Shown here: piece after piece, positions 28,711 through 38,370 of the stretch
Layout of the letters: each line of letters begins with the position of its first letter
How positions within the stretch are numbered: position 1 is the first letter of the stretch
Program-made: the position numbers and the translations under genes
Notes under the pieces: model-generated
The model's database searches: none
Seen by the model: the letters and a program-made list of their open reading frames with translations, nothing else
Told to the model about the DNA's origin: nothing
Assembly: GCA_036273455.1 (NCBI GenBank)
Contig: DASUHP010000004.1
Span: forward strand, 1-64,000
Origin: CAIYRG01 sp036273455
GTDB taxonomy: Bacteria > Pseudomonadota > Alphaproteobacteria > Micropepsales > Micropepsaceae
DNA: 64,000 bases
Reading direction: 5' to 3'

Positions 28711-29120
28711 AGATCTGGTCCACCGTCGCAATTGCGGCGGTTGTAATGGCCGTGATGACTAACGGGCGGGCGGCGCAGACGCCGCTCGCTGTCAGTCTGC
28801 ACGTCACTGTCGATGGAATCACTCCTGCGGGCGGCAACCTCATTATTGGTGTTTACGATGAGGCGACATTCACGCTCGCCCAGGATGTGCCTCTGTTCGT
28901 GCAAACAGTGGCCAATGCCCATGGATCGGCGACGGTGGTCTTTGACCGCCTTCCGCCGGGCACATACGCCCTGAAGGCGGTGCAGGACGTAAATCGCGAT
29001 GGCCGGGCCAGCCCCGGTGAACCCGTGGCGATCTCAAATGGAGCGACACCGGCGAATTTTGATGCCGCGGGGATCACGTTGCAGCCGGGCGAAACCACCG
29101 CCGTCCTCCACCTCCGCTGA
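28707..29120 (+). CDS. Secreted DUF2141 protein
   Basis: A 137-residue protein with a signal peptide ending near GRAAQ. The mature domain has the DUF2141 pattern: GGNLIIGVYDEATF, then VVFDRLPPGTYALKAVQDVNRDG, an Ig-like beta sandwich. The function is unknown. The GTG start overlaps the mdh stop, so it is translationally coupled to mdh, although no functional link is evident. Confidence 0.8.
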   Translation: MKIWSTVAIAAVVMAVMTNGRAAQTPLAVSLHVTVDGITPAGGNLIIGVYDEATFTLAQDVPLFVQTVANAHGSATVVFDRLPPGTYALKAVQDVNRDGRASPGEPVAISNGATPANFDAAGITLQPGETTAVLHLR

Positions 29121-29122
29121 GC

Positions 29123-29141
29123 CGCTTGCGATTTGCAAGCG
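29123..29141 (+). terminator. Hairpin after the mdh-DUF2141 unit
   Basis: A 7-base stem CGCTTGC / GCAAGCG with a five-base loop directly follows the stop. A second short stem (AGCC / GGCT around a TTATTTT loop) lies some 30 bases on. It is plausibly the end of the transcription unit, but there is no true T-run after the stem. Confidence 0.35.
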
Positions 29142-29191
29142 CGTGTTGGCGCGCCCGGGAATGGGTAAGCCTTATTTTGGCTGACGACTAC

Positions 29192-30067
29192 TCAGCGCGT
29201 AGGTACCGGCTTTTCGCCGCGATAGTCGTAAAATCCGCGGCCTGATTTCCGGCCCAGCCAGCCCGCTTCGACATATTTCACCAACAGCGGGCAAGGCCGG
29301 TATTTGGAATCCGCGAGTCCCTCATACAACACCTGCATCACGGCAAGCGCCGTATCCAGACCAATGAAATCGGCAAGCTGCAGCGGACCCATGGGATGGT
29401 TGGCGCCCAGCCGCATGGCCGTGTCGATCGCCTCAACGCTGCCGACCCCTTCATACAGCGTGTAAACCGCCTCATTGATCATCGGCAGAAGAATGCGGTT
29501 CACGATGAATGCCGGAAAATCTTCAGACTGTGCCGCCGTCTTGCCGACGCGACCGACCAGACCAACAGCGGCCTGGAATGTATCTTCGTCGGTCGCAATG
29601 CCCTTGATCACTTCGACCAGCTGCATCACCGGAGCGGGATTCATGAAATGCAGGCCGATGAATTTTTCCGGCCTGTCGGTGGCGGCTGCGAGCCGCGTAA
29701 TGGAAATGGAGGACGTATTCGTCGCGAGCATGGTGGTTTGCCCGAGCCGCGGACACAGATCGCGATAGACATTGCGCTTGACCTGTTCGTCTTCGGTGGC
29801 CGCTTCAATCACAAGATCACGATCGCGCATCGCCTCGAGATCATTGGCGGTACGGATGCGGTTCAGTGCCTTTCCGACGTCGGTCTGCGCGATCAGGCCG
29901 CGCGCCGCCTGCCGCTGAAGATTGCGTTCGATGGTTGCTTTCGCGCGGCTCAGCGCTTCGGCGCTGACATCTTCCATGACTACGTCATAACCGGCCAGGG
30001 CGCAGACATGCGCGATGCCGTTACCCATCTGTCCGGCGCCGACCACGCCGATTTTTTCTATGCTCAT
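29192..30067 (-). CDS. 3-hydroxybutyryl-CoA dehydrogenase family protein
   Basis: A 291-residue NAD(P)-dependent 3-hydroxyacyl-CoA dehydrogenase. The Rossmann motif GVVGAGQMGNGIAHVCALAG, the catalytic-His region FIGLHFMNPAPVMQLVEVI and the C-terminal domain GANHPMGPLQLADFIGLD match the Hbd/PaaH group. It may act in beta-oxidation, butyrate or polyhydroxyalkanoate metabolism. It is the last gene of etfB-etfA-hbd. ATG at 30067 begins the conserved sequence; an in-frame start 11 codons upstream overlaps the etfA end. Confidence 0.93.
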   Translation of the reverse strand: MSIEKIGVVGAGQMGNGIAHVCALAGYDVVMEDVSAEALSRAKATIERNLQRQAARGLIAQTDVGKALNRIRTANDLEAMRDRDLVIEAATEDEQVKRNVYRDLCPRLGQTTMLATNTSSISITRLAAATDRPEKFIGLHFMNPAPVMQLVEVIKGIATDEDTFQAAVGLVGRVGKTAAQSEDFPAFIVNRILLPMINEAVYTLYEGVGSVEAIDTAMRLGANHPMGPLQLADFIGLDTALAVMQVLYEGLADSKYRPCPLLVKYVEAGWLGRKSGRGFYDYRGEKPVPTR

Positions 30068-30096
30068 CGTCTGCCTGCTATCCAATCTTTCCCATT

Positions 30097-31029
30097 TCAT
30101 TGGTCCAACGCCTTTTCGAATTCCGGCAGTGCCTGAAAAAGATCGGCGACCAGACCGAAATCGGCGATGCCGAAAATCGGCGCATTCTCGTCCTTGTTGA
30201 TGGCGACAATCACCCTGGAATCCTTCATTCCGGCCAGATGCTGGATTGCGCCGGAAATTCCCACCGCGATATACAGCTGCGGCGCCACGATTTTCCCGGT
30301 CTGCCCGACCTGGTGGTCATTCGGAATAAAACCGGCATCGACGGCTGCGCGCGAGGCACCTATTGCGGCGCCCAGTTTATCGGCGATCCGTTCAATAAGG
30401 ATGAAATTGTCCTTCGATTGCAGACCGCGTCCGCCCGAGATCACAATCTTCGCCGCCGTCAGTTCCGGGCGCTCGGACCGGGTCATGTTCTCGGAAGTCA
30501 TTCGTGCGACGCCCGGATCATCCGCCGCCGCGATACTCTCCAGACTCGCGCTGCCGGTCGCGGGCGCGGCAGGAAAAGCCGCTGTGCGAACGGTGATGAT
30601 TTTTTTGAAGCCTTTGGCTTCGACTTTCTGGATTGCATTTCCGGCATAGATCGGCCGGCGGAAAACATCCGGATTATCGACGGCGATGATGTCGGAAATC
30701 TGCGGTACATCGAGTTGCGCTGCGACGCGCGGCAGCACGTTCTTGCCATTCGCAGTCGCCGGCGCGGCAATGGCATCGTATTTGGGAGCCAGCGCGAGCG
30801 CGAGCGCGGCAACCGGCTCGGCGAGGAAGCCGGCATAACGGGCATCATCTGCGACCAGGACTTTTTCCACGCCGGCAAGTTTTTGCGCCTGCTCTGCTGC
30901 ATTGCGGCAATTGTGGCCGGCGATCAGCACATGCACCGGAGTCGAGACAGCGGCCGCAGCAGTGACAGTCTTCGCCGTTGCCTCGTCGAGCGTGGCGTTG
31001 CCATGTTCGGCGAGCACCAGCGTTGCCAT
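30097..31029 (-). CDS. etfA: Electron transfer flavoprotein alpha subunit
   Basis: A 310-residue FAD-binding subunit. With EtfB it carries electrons from acyl-CoA dehydrogenases to ETF-quinone oxidoreductase. The C-terminal FAD domain is unmistakable: ISGGRGLQSKDNF, IGASRAAVDAGF, QVGQTGKIVAPQLYIAVG and GAIQHLAGM. The N-terminal domain is normal for the family. It abuts etfB (shared base at 31029) and is followed 29 bases later by the hydroxyacyl-CoA dehydrogenase gene. Confidence 0.96.
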   Translation of the reverse strand: MATLVLAEHGNATLDEATAKTVTAAAAVSTPVHVLIAGHNCRNAAEQAQKLAGVEKVLVADDARYAGFLAEPVAALALALAPKYDAIAAPATANGKNVLPRVAAQLDVPQISDIIAVDNPDVFRRPIYAGNAIQKVEAKGFKKIITVRTAAFPAAPATGSASLESIAAADDPGVARMTSENMTRSERPELTAAKIVISGGRGLQSKDNFILIERIADKLGAAIGASRAAVDAGFIPNDHQVGQTGKIVAPQLYIAVGISGAIQHLAGMKDSRVIVAINKDENAPIFGIADFGLVADLFQALPEFEKALDQ

Positions 31030-31775
31030 CAGATAATGCCTATTTCGCGCAGCTTGCCGACGAGTTCGGCCGCCGATCCGACGCGCATGCCGGATCGCCG
31101 CTTTTCCGGCGCGGTGACTTCCAGCACCTTCAGCCGCGGCGCCGGGTCGACGCCGTAATCCGCGACAGTCTTTTCGAGAATCGGTTTTTTTCGCGCCTTC
31201 ATGATATTGGGCAGCGAAGCATAACGCGGCTCGTTCAGCCGCAAATCCGTGGTGATCACTGCCGGCAGATTGAGCTCAACCGTCTGAAGGCCGCCATCCA
31301 CTTCGCGCGTCACCGACACTTTGTCGGTTCCGATTTCCAGCTTCGCGGCGAATGTGCCTTGCGGCCAGCCCAGCAGCGCGGCCAGCATCTGGCCGGTCTG
31401 ATTGCAGTCGTCGTCGATCGCCTGTTTGCCGAGGATGACGAGGCCCAGCTGCTCCTCGGCGCAGATCGCCTTCAGGATTTTCGCGACAGCCAGCGGCTCG
31501 ATTTCACCGTCATGCTTTACGAGAATGGCGCGGTCAGCTCCCATTGCGAGCGCGGTTCGCAGGGTTTCCTGTGCCCCTGCCGGACCTATGCTCACCGCGA
31601 CGATTTCGCTGACTTTGCCTTTTTCCTTTTGCCGCACCGCCTCTTCGACGGCGATCTCATCGAAGGGATTGATCGACATTTTGACATTGGTCAGATCGAC
31701 ACCGGTCCGGTCTGCCTTCACCCGAACGGCAACGTTGAAGTCGATCACCCGCTTGACCGGGACGAGAACTTTCAT
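31029..31775 (-). CDS. etfB: Electron transfer flavoprotein beta subunit
   Basis: A 248-residue AMP-binding partner of EtfA. MKVLVPVKRVIDFN at the N-terminus, INPFDEIAVEEAVR and the recognition-loop region LNEPRYASLPNIMKARKKP are typical. It is the first gene of the etfB-etfA-hbd unit; the promoter must lie in the 31776-31946 stretch before the hairpin array. Confidence 0.96.
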   Translation of the reverse strand: MKVLVPVKRVIDFNVAVRVKADRTGVDLTNVKMSINPFDEIAVEEAVRQKEKGKVSEIVAVSIGPAGAQETLRTALAMGADRAILVKHDGEIEPLAVAKILKAICAEEQLGLVILGKQAIDDDCNQTGQMLAALLGWPQGTFAAKLEIGTDKVSVTREVDGGLQTVELNLPAVITTDLRLNEPRYASLPNIMKARKKPILEKTVADYGVDPAPRLKVLEVTAPEKRRSGMRVGSAAELVGKLREIGII

Positions 31776-31946
31776 CGTGCGAGAATTGCCTTTGGTTCAG
31801 GCGAGCGGGCCGTGTTGGAGCTCCACCGGAACCCATTGTGCAGTGCAATAATTACGCGGCGGGTTCCTGTCCTGTCAACGAAACGTCACGTGAACGAAAT
31901 GGCAGGAGTATAGCGCCACGCCTGCGTCACTCCGCCGCGGAATCGA

Positions 31947-31999
31947 GCTCGGCAGAAAGCCGAGCGAAGCCCCGGAAGCGCCAAAGGCGCTATCCGGGG
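31947..31999. repeat. Tandem hairpins (REP-like palindromes) upstream of etfB
   Basis: Two hairpins lie back to back. GCTCGGC-AGAAA-GCCGAGC spans 31947-31965. CCCCGGAAGCGCC-AAA-GGCGCTATCCGGGG spans 31970-31999, with one two-base mismatch. They sit in a 659-base region (31776-32434) that otherwise holds only one small frame. The form recalls extragenic palindromes, but copy number cannot be judged from one window. Confidence 0.55.
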
Positions 32000-32120
32000 T
32001 CACGCGCCCCGATCCGGGCCTTCCGGCGGTGCGCTTTCCGGTATCAGCAAACAGACACAGCAAATGGCCAATAGCTGATTTGCCGGAATGCACCATCTAA
32101 TCCCGGCCATGAGCGAACCA

Positions 32121-32276
32121 TTAACGCGGCTGATGGCGAGCGATCAGAAGAACGCAAAGCCCAATTCCGAGCCCGGCAACAATGATGCCGCCCCACGGGC
32201 TATCCGTCACAATGCCAGCAAAAGCACCGGCTGCGATGATGGCCAACCAGACTATGACCGTAACGAGTTCGGGCAT
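32121..32276 (-). CDS. Small hydrophobic protein, two predicted membrane spans
   Basis: A 51-residue frame from ATG 32276. It reads as two hydrophobic segments separated by a short polar turn (TDSPWGG) and ends in a basic tail (ARHQPR). This is a shape seen in many real small membrane proteins, but nothing identifies a family and there is no strong ribosome site. It stands alone between etfB and the propeller gene. Confidence 0.4.
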   Translation of the reverse strand: MPELVTVIVWLAIIAAGAFAGIVTDSPWGGIIVAGLGIGLCVLLIARHQPR

Positions 32277-32434
32277 GGGCGAACGGTAGCACGGCCAAGG
32301 CAAGTCCGCACGTCGCTACTGCACCATAGCGGTGTAGCGGTTGGAATCCTTTTTCGGTTCGAGACGTGCGGCAAAGCGACAAGCTGCGCCGCCCGCCAGG
32401 CGAGCGGCGCAGTGCGATCCACCGCCTGAAGGCG

Positions 32435-34129
32435 CTACCTGACCTGAACCTTCACCAGCTTGGATGGCGGACGATAGGCCGGGATCCACACTGTCGGACG
32501 TGGCGCGCCGACTTCGACCTTGAAGTCGCGAATTTCGTAATTATCCGGCGTCATGTACTCGACGGATTTTCCGGTGATCGTGTCGATCTTGTAGATGCGG
32601 CTGCTGGAGAAGTCGTTGGTCCAGACAATGTGGTTCTTGTCATCGACGCTGGCTGAATAAGGTTCGGCATAGGGCGCGGTATAGGGCTTTACCCCCGGGA
32701 TGAGCGGATATTCCTTCAGGATCTGCTCGTCGGGATCGAACATGACCACCTGGCCGCCAAAGAACTCCGCCGCCCATAACCGGTTCTGCCCATCGATTTG
32801 TCCCCGCCGCGGCCCCGACATCGCCGTCGGTACGGCATAATTCTTATATTCCAGCGTGGCGGGATCGAAGATGCCGATCTTGCCTTCGCGCCAGATATAG
32901 AGATCGGTGCGGCCTTTGGAATCGGTATCGATGTCATAGATGCCAGCGTTTTTCGGGATTGGGTAAATCGTGCGCTTGAGCGCGTCGCTAGAAGTGTCGA
33001 GCTTCACGAGTTGGCCGTTCACCGGCAGCGTCCAGACATTCCCCTGTGGATCGAGACCGAACTGATCGTTCCCTGTCGCCCAGCCGTTGAACTGGCCGCT
33101 TTTCGGATTGTAGCGGACGGTTCCCTTGCGCATGCCGATGATAACATTGCCCTGGCGGTCGAATTGCAATTCGTGCGTGCCGCCCCCGGGATTTCCAGGC
33201 CGGCCGTCGCCACCATTAGGATCGCGCCCCGCGCCGGCCGGCGCCTGGAAACTCATTTCCTTCACTTCGCCGGTTTGCCGGTCGAGCTGGCCGATCGTGT
33301 ACGAGAAATGATCGGTGTAATAGGCGTAGCGCTCATTCATGATGACGTCGTGCGGCCAGACATAGGCCGGATCGCCGCGCAGCATGAAAACGTCGCGCTG
33401 ACCGCCGCGCGGGAGGTCATATTCCGTGACCACGGTGTTGGTGGATTCGGGACTGGTCGGCCGCGGGCGCTGCTTAAATGGGATTTTGTCCGATGAGCCG
33501 GGACCACGGATGGAAGCGAGATATTCCGCGAGGGGCTCGATGAATTGCTTCTGGCCGAATGCATAAGTGCCCGGTGTATCTTCATCCGCGGCGCGGCCCG
33601 CCATCATCCGGATGACCTTCACCCACTGGTCCTTGCTGCGCGGAATCTGCAGCGCCCATTGCAGCGTGTGGCAGTTGCTGCATTGCGAGAACAGGACCTT
33701 CTGCTGATCGGTGCCGGGAAGGCCGGCAATGATCTCGGAGGCCGTAGCGTCGTTGTAAGCGAGCGGTTTGGATTTCAGCGTGAAATTCACCCGCTCGGTC
33801 TTGCCATTCGTGATGGCGACGCCACGTTTGCTGACATGGTCGAAGTCCGGGAGTTCGACGCCGACCGACCACGCGCCGGGCTTCACGTCGGACCAGGAGG
33901 GGAAATCATAATCGCCGTTTTTGTCGGTGTAGACCGCGACCGTGATGTTTGTGTTGTCGAGATGTGCCTTGACCGGAATTCCCGCCAGCGGAGCGCCGTC
34001 GGAAGATACAATATGTCCGCGCAGCAGCGTCGTGGCATCTGCGGCAAGCGCTGCGGGCGCAGCGGCAACAGCGATACCAAACGCGGTCAGTAGAGCCTGG
34101 GAGCGGACGCTGAGATGGCGCGGGAGCAT
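32435..34129 (-). CDS. Secreted three-domain protein: Ig-like carboxypeptidase-regulatory domain, haem c motif, Vgb-like beta-propeller
   Basis: A 564-residue exported protein with a signal peptide ending ALAAD (about 30). Residues 32-120 are an Ig-like carboxypeptidase-regulatory domain (GHIVSSDGAPLAGIPVKAHL). A single haem-binding CSNCH is at 150-154. From about 225 a propeller of repeated blades follows (VWPHDVIMNERYAYYTDHFS, LWAAEFFGGQVVMFDPDEQ), like the streptogramin-lyase/SMP-30 type. The haem suggests electron transfer and the propeller a ligand-binding or lyase-like role; neither is proven. A paralogue with the same architecture is at 53861-55519. It stands alone, with an open region downstream. 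Confidence 0.8.
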   Translation of the reverse strand: MLPRHLSVRSQALLTAFGIAVAAAPAALAADATTLLRGHIVSSDGAPLAGIPVKAHLDNTNITVAVYTDKNGDYDFPSWSDVKPGAWSVGVELPDFDHVSKRGVAITNGKTERVNFTLKSKPLAYNDATASEIIAGLPGTDQQKVLFSQCSNCHTLQWALQIPRSKDQWVKVIRMMAGRAADEDTPGTYAFGQKQFIEPLAEYLASIRGPGSSDKIPFKQRPRPTSPESTNTVVTEYDLPRGGQRDVFMLRGDPAYVWPHDVIMNERYAYYTDHFSYTIGQLDRQTGEVKEMSFQAPAGAGRDPNGGDGRPGNPGGGTHELQFDRQGNVIIGMRKGTVRYNPKSGQFNGWATGNDQFGLDPQGNVWTLPVNGQLVKLDTSSDALKRTIYPIPKNAGIYDIDTDSKGRTDLYIWREGKIGIFDPATLEYKNYAVPTAMSGPRRGQIDGQNRLWAAEFFGGQVVMFDPDEQILKEYPLIPGVKPYTAPYAEPYSASVDDKNHIVWTNDFSSSRIYKIDTITGKSVEYMTPDNYEIRDFKVEVGAPRPTVWIPAYRPPSKLVKVQVR

Positions 34130-34189
34130 GTCGATTCCTCCTCCGGTTATGGCGGAAGAATACGCCAGCGGCCCTGCCCCGCACAGATG

Positions 34190-34669
34190 CTATTTGATGC
34201 TTTTGGCGGTCTCGATGGCGCGCCGGAACCCGATCGGATCGGCAATGGGCGGAATATCTACCTTGTCGATGCCTGTACCCTCGATCCGCAGGGTGCCGTA
34301 GCCCCAGATGCGGCCCCAGAAGCCCTGATAGATCCTCACCCCTTCTATATTGGCGAGTGCAATTTCATTGGTTCTGAGGGACACGAGCCCATATTTCTCG
34401 ACAAAGCGGTGCGAAGTGACCGCAATCTCCGTCGTCCAACGCCGTATCATGCGGCGGAAGAAGATGATGATGCCCGCCAGCATCAGGAGCATGCCGACAA
34501 TAATCAGCCAGCCACCGGCAAATGCCCGTCCGAACAGCAGAATGACGATCAGTACGACAAACGGAATGATCAGCGCCAGCAGTGCCTTCAGCGTGTACAG
34601 CCAATGGAAATGGGCTTTGGCAACAACGCGTTCGCCGTTCCCCAACGAGCGTTCGACGTAAGACGACAT
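34190..34669 (-). CDS. Membrane protein with bacterial PH domain (YdbT/bPH2-like)
   Basis: A 159-residue protein. Two hydrophobic spans (about 28-47 and 50-70) precede a PH-like beta domain with TTEIAVTSHRFVEKYGL and then LANIEGVRIYQGFWGRIWGY. The ITxxR..K.G pattern followed by the INxxGIxxxQ-like stretch is usual for the family, whose role is unknown. It lies four bases after ftsK on the same strand and may be co-transcribed with it. Confidence 0.8.
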   Translation of the reverse strand: MSSYVERSLGNGERVVAKAHFHWLYTLKALLALIIPFVVLIVILLFGRAFAGGWLIIVGMLLMLAGIIIFFRRMIRRWTTEIAVTSHRFVEKYGLVSLRTNEIALANIEGVRIYQGFWGRIWGYGTLRIEGTGIDKVDIPPIADPIGFRRAIETAKSIK

Positions 34670-34673
34670 TCCG

Positions 34674-37073
34674 TTACCCGTGGTCGGGGAGCAGGATTTC
34701 GCGTTTGCCCTGATGGTTGGGCTTGCCGATCATTCCCTCATCTTCCATCCGCTCGATCAGCCGCGCGGCTCGATTGTACCCGATCTGCAGCCGCCGCTGG
34801 ATATAGGATGTCGAGACCTTGCGTTCGCGCGCCACGATCTGCACCGCGTTGTCGAACAGATCGTCGCCACCTTCGCTGCCTTCACCAAGGCCGAACCCAT
34901 CCTCGCCGTCGTCATCCGGCTCTTCCGTCACAGCATCCAGATATTCCGGCCGGCCTTGCTCCTTGAGGAAGCGGACAACGTCTTCGACCTCGGTATCCGA
35001 GCAGAATGGTCCGTGTACACGCCGTATACGGCCGCCGGCCATCATGTAGAGCATGTCGCCCTGGCCGAGCAATTGCTCGGCGCCCTGCTCGCCGAGAATG
35101 GTGCGTGAGTCGATTTTCGACGTCACCTGGAAGCTGATACGGGTCGGGAAATTCGCCTTGATCGTGCCGGTGATCACGTCGACCGACGGCCGTTGCGTGG
35201 CCGCGATCAGGTGAATGCCGGCTGCGCGCGCCATCTGCGCCAGCCGCTGCACCGCGCCCTCGATCTCCTTGCCCGACACCATCATCAGGTCGGCCATTTC
35301 ATCCACGACCACCACAATGAAAGGCATTGGTTCAAGTTCAAGCACTTCATCTTCATAGACCGGCTTGCCGGTTTCCTGGTCGAACCCGGTCTGGACCGTG
35401 CGCTTGAGCACTTCGCCCTTTTCCGCTGCGCGGGTCACCCGCTCATTGAACGCTTCGACGCCGCGCACGCCGATCTTGGCCATTTTTCCGTAACGGCTTT
35501 CCATCTCGCGGACCGCCCACTTCAGCGCCACCACGGCCTTCTTCGGATCGATCACGACCGGCGCGAGCAGATGCGGAATGCCTTCATATACCGACAGTTC
35601 CAGCATCTTGGGATCGATCATGATCATGCGGCAGTCCCGCGGCGCCATCCGGTAGAGCAGCGACAGGATCATGGTGTTCAGCGCCACCGATTTGCCCGAT
35701 CCGGTGGTGCCGGCGATCAACAGATGCGGCATTTTGGCGAGATCGGCCATAACCGGCTCGCCACCGATGGTCTTGCCAAGCGCAAGCGACAGCGGTGCAC
35801 GCGATTTCTCATATTCCGGCGCCGCCAGCAGCTCGCGCAGGAAAACCTTCTCGCGCCGCTGGTTGGGCAGTTCGATTCCAATCACGTTGCGGCCCGGTAT
35901 GACCGCGACGCGTGCCGCCAATGCGCTCATCGAGCGCGCTATATCGTCGGACAACGAAATAACCCGCGATGTCTTCACGCCTGCGGCCGGTTCGAATTCA
36001 TACAACGTCACCACCGGGCCGGGGCGCACTTCGGAAATTCGCCCGCGCACGCCGAAATCCGACAGCACGGCTTCGAGCAGTTTCGCATTTTCCTTCAGTG
36101 CATCATCGGTGACCACCGGGCCTATGGGATCCGCCGGCGGCTCGGCGAGGAGTCCAAGCGGCGGCAACTGGTATTCGCCTTCGCCGAGATTGAGCGCCGG
36201 CTGCAGCTCCGCCTTCATCTTCGTTCTGCGTTGCCGATCGTCGCTGCGGCGAACCAGGGTCTCACTGCCCCGATACCGCCCGCGCGCGGGCTCTGGCTCT
36301 TCATCCTCATCAAAACCCGCGAGTTCTTCCTCTTCCTCGTCCTCGTCGTCATCGGTTTCCGGCATCGGTGCCCGCGCGACTCTCGCGCCCGGTTGGCGGC
36401 GCCAGAGCTGAATCGCTCCACGCCCGAGAACCGCGAAACCGGCCCCGACCAGCAGCACGGTCCGCATTGCCCATCCCGCCGCCCACAAGACCAGCAGGAA
36501 CCCGGCAAAAACGGTAAGGCCGCTCGCCACCGGCACCCCCCATGTCGCCGAACTGGCGTGACCTGCGAGTGCAATCAGCGGCCAGAGCAGTCCGCCAATG
36601 ACGCCGCCTCCGCCGGCGGGAAATGCACCAAATCCCGGCAGGGCTGCGAGACCCGCAGAACACAGCAGCAGCCCGACAACCAGTGCTGCCATTCGCCAGT
36701 TGAGCAAACGCGGACGTTCGCCGCGCGCGATCATCTCCCATCCAGCTGCGGACAGTGCGGCAGCCAATGCGAGCGATGACAGGCCCCAGAATCTAAGCAG
36801 CAGATCGGCCGTATACGCACCGCCTTGACCCAGCCAATTGGCGGGTGCCTTGCCGGTGGCCACATCGAAACTGGGGTCGGTCGCATCATAACCGGCAATT
36901 GCCAGCAGGAGTGCCGCACCCGCGAGCAACAGCGCGCAACCCAGGCCACGCCAAAGCGCCGGCTCAAGCAGCGCGTAAAGCCTCATCCGCACCGCCCCGA
37001 CCGCTTCTGCAATCCGCGCGCGGCGGGAACGCGGCTGATAAATGCCGACACGTTGTGCGCTCATTGTTGCCAT
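34674..37073 (-). CDS. ftsK: DNA translocase FtsK
   Basis: A 799-residue septal DNA pump that moves chromosome termini and activates Xer recombination at dif. Four or five N-terminal spans (about 40-220) anchor it. An acidic linker rich in Asp and Glu follows (about 240-262). The motor has Walker A AGTTGSGKSVALNT and Walker B FIVVVVDEMADL. The C-terminal gamma winged helix (SYIQRRLQIGYNRAARLIERM) reads KOPS sites. The linker is short, as in the SpoIIIE-like size class. It overlaps the end of the aminotransferase gene by 13 bases; ATG at 37064 is an alternative start. Confidence 0.96.
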   Translation of the reverse strand: MATMSAQRVGIYQPRSRRARIAEAVGAVRMRLYALLEPALWRGLGCALLLAGAALLLAIAGYDATDPSFDVATGKAPANWLGQGGAYTADLLLRFWGLSSLALAAALSAAGWEMIARGERPRLLNWRMAALVVGLLLCSAGLAALPGFGAFPAGGGGVIGGLLWPLIALAGHASSATWGVPVASGLTVFAGFLLVLWAAGWAMRTVLLVGAGFAVLGRGAIQLWRRQPGARVARAPMPETDDDEDEEEEELAGFDEDEEPEPARGRYRGSETLVRRSDDRQRRTKMKAELQPALNLGEGEYQLPPLGLLAEPPADPIGPVVTDDALKENAKLLEAVLSDFGVRGRISEVRPGPVVTLYEFEPAAGVKTSRVISLSDDIARSMSALAARVAVIPGRNVIGIELPNQRREKVFLRELLAAPEYEKSRAPLSLALGKTIGGEPVMADLAKMPHLLIAGTTGSGKSVALNTMILSLLYRMAPRDCRMIMIDPKMLELSVYEGIPHLLAPVVIDPKKAVVALKWAVREMESRYGKMAKIGVRGVEAFNERVTRAAEKGEVLKRTVQTGFDQETGKPVYEDEVLELEPMPFIVVVVDEMADLMMVSGKEIEGAVQRLAQMARAAGIHLIAATQRPSVDVITGTIKANFPTRISFQVTSKIDSRTILGEQGAEQLLGQGDMLYMMAGGRIRRVHGPFCSDTEVEDVVRFLKEQGRPEYLDAVTEEPDDDGEDGFGLGEGSEGGDDLFDNAVQIVARERKVSTSYIQRRLQIGYNRAARLIERMEDEGMIGKPNHQGKREILLPDHG

Positions 37074-38287
37074 ACCCCCTGCAGGAAATCGGCGATTCGT
37101 TCGAGAGCGGCCGTCATTGTGGCCGCATCATGCACCAATGCCAATCTGACATAGCGGAAACCGGGATTGCTGGTGGGATCACCTGGACTGCGTTCGACGC
37201 TCATGAATGCGCCCGGAAGAACGCGCACGCCGGTTTCGCGCCACAGTGCTTTGGCAAATGCCGGCCCATCGCCGACATCGAGCCAGATATAGAATCCGCC
37301 GTCCGGCAGCCGGAAGCCGCGGTGATTGCCGAGAATCCGCCGCGCGATGGCGAAACGCTCGCGATACCTCTCCCGGTTTTTCTCGACATGGGCTTCATCG
37401 TCCCATGCCGCCGCGGATGCCTTCAGCACAGGAATCGGCACCTGCGGGGCGCAGGTATTGCGAAATCGCGTCAGCGCCGCGATCAGCGAAGGCGACCCGG
37501 TGACGAAACCGGAACGCAAGCCTGGAACGCTGGAGCGCTTGGACAGCGAATGGAAGGACAGCAGACGTTCGAGACTTTGGGTGGAATGATACCGCGCGTC
37601 GAGTGCGCCCACCGGCGACGAGGCGTGCCAGATTTCGCAGTAACACTCGTCGGCGAGTACGGTGAAATCGTAGCGGTCGGCCAGCGTAAAAAGCTGCAGC
37701 CAGGTCTCGCGCGACGCGCAGGCGCCTTCCGGATTGGACGGCGAGCAGAAAAACGCCGCCACCGTCCGCTGCAGAATGTTTTCAGGGATGCTGGTGAAAT
37801 CCGGCAGGAATCCGGTCTCCGCGCGCGCATCGACATAGAATGCTTCCGCGCCGGACGCGAAGCTCGCCGACGGATAGGTGACGTAGAACGGGTTCGGTAC
37901 GAGCACGACCGGACGGCCGCCATGTTTGCTCTCCGGCATGATGGCGGGCAGCGCGAGAAACAGTCCCTCACGGGACCCATTCAGCGGGAGAACCTGGGTG
38001 TCGGGCTTTATTGCGGCTGGCGGCAGATTGAAACGGCGGCATGCCCAACCCGCAGCGCTGTTGCGGAATTCCGGCGTCCCCACAACCGGCGGATAGCGGC
38101 CGAATGCGCGCGCATTGTCATTGACGATTTCAGTGATGAATTCCGGCGGCTCATCCTGCGGTTCGCCAACCGTGAGCGCCACGGGCGCATTTCCAATCGG
38201 AAACGAAGTGGGATTCACGCCTTCGAGCAGCCTTGCCAGGCGCTCGAATGCCGAAGGGGGTGCAAGCGCCATGCGGCCCGGAAACAC
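37061..38287 (-). CDS. PLP-dependent class I/II aminotransferase (DapC-like)
   Basis: A 408-residue fold-type I aminotransferase. Recognisable elements are LTVGEPQDEPP, YPPVVGTPEFRN, the PLP aspartate region VLADECYCEIW, the Schiff-base lysine in FHSLSKRSSVPGLRSGF and the carboxylate-binding arginine in GFRYVRLALV. It resembles N-succinyldiaminopimelate aminotransferases of the DapC type found in proteobacteria, which act in lysine synthesis, but substrate cannot be fixed from sequence. ftsK follows with overlap. Confidence 0.85.
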   Translation of the reverse strand: MFPGRMALAPPSAFERLARLLEGVNPTSFPIGNAPVALTVGEPQDEPPEFITEIVNDNARAFGRYPPVVGTPEFRNSAAGWACRRFNLPPAAIKPDTQVLPLNGSREGLFLALPAIMPESKHGGRPVVLVPNPFYVTYPSASFASGAEAFYVDARAETGFLPDFTSIPENILQRTVAAFFCSPSNPEGACASRETWLQLFTLADRYDFTVLADECYCEIWHASSPVGALDARYHSTQSLERLLSFHSLSKRSSVPGLRSGFVTGSPSLIAALTRFRNTCAPQVPIPVLKASAAAWDDEAHVEKNRERYRERFAIARRILGNHRGFRLPDGGFYIWLDVGDGPAFAKALWRETGVRVLPGAFMSVERSPGDPTSNPGFRYVRLALVHDAATMTAALERIADFLQGVWQQ

Positions 38288-38370
38288 GCGGACGACCTCA
38301 ACTAAAACGAATCACACTACGCCAATCCTTAAGCTAACCGGCCCGTTTCGCCCTGTCACCTCTCGGCGGG

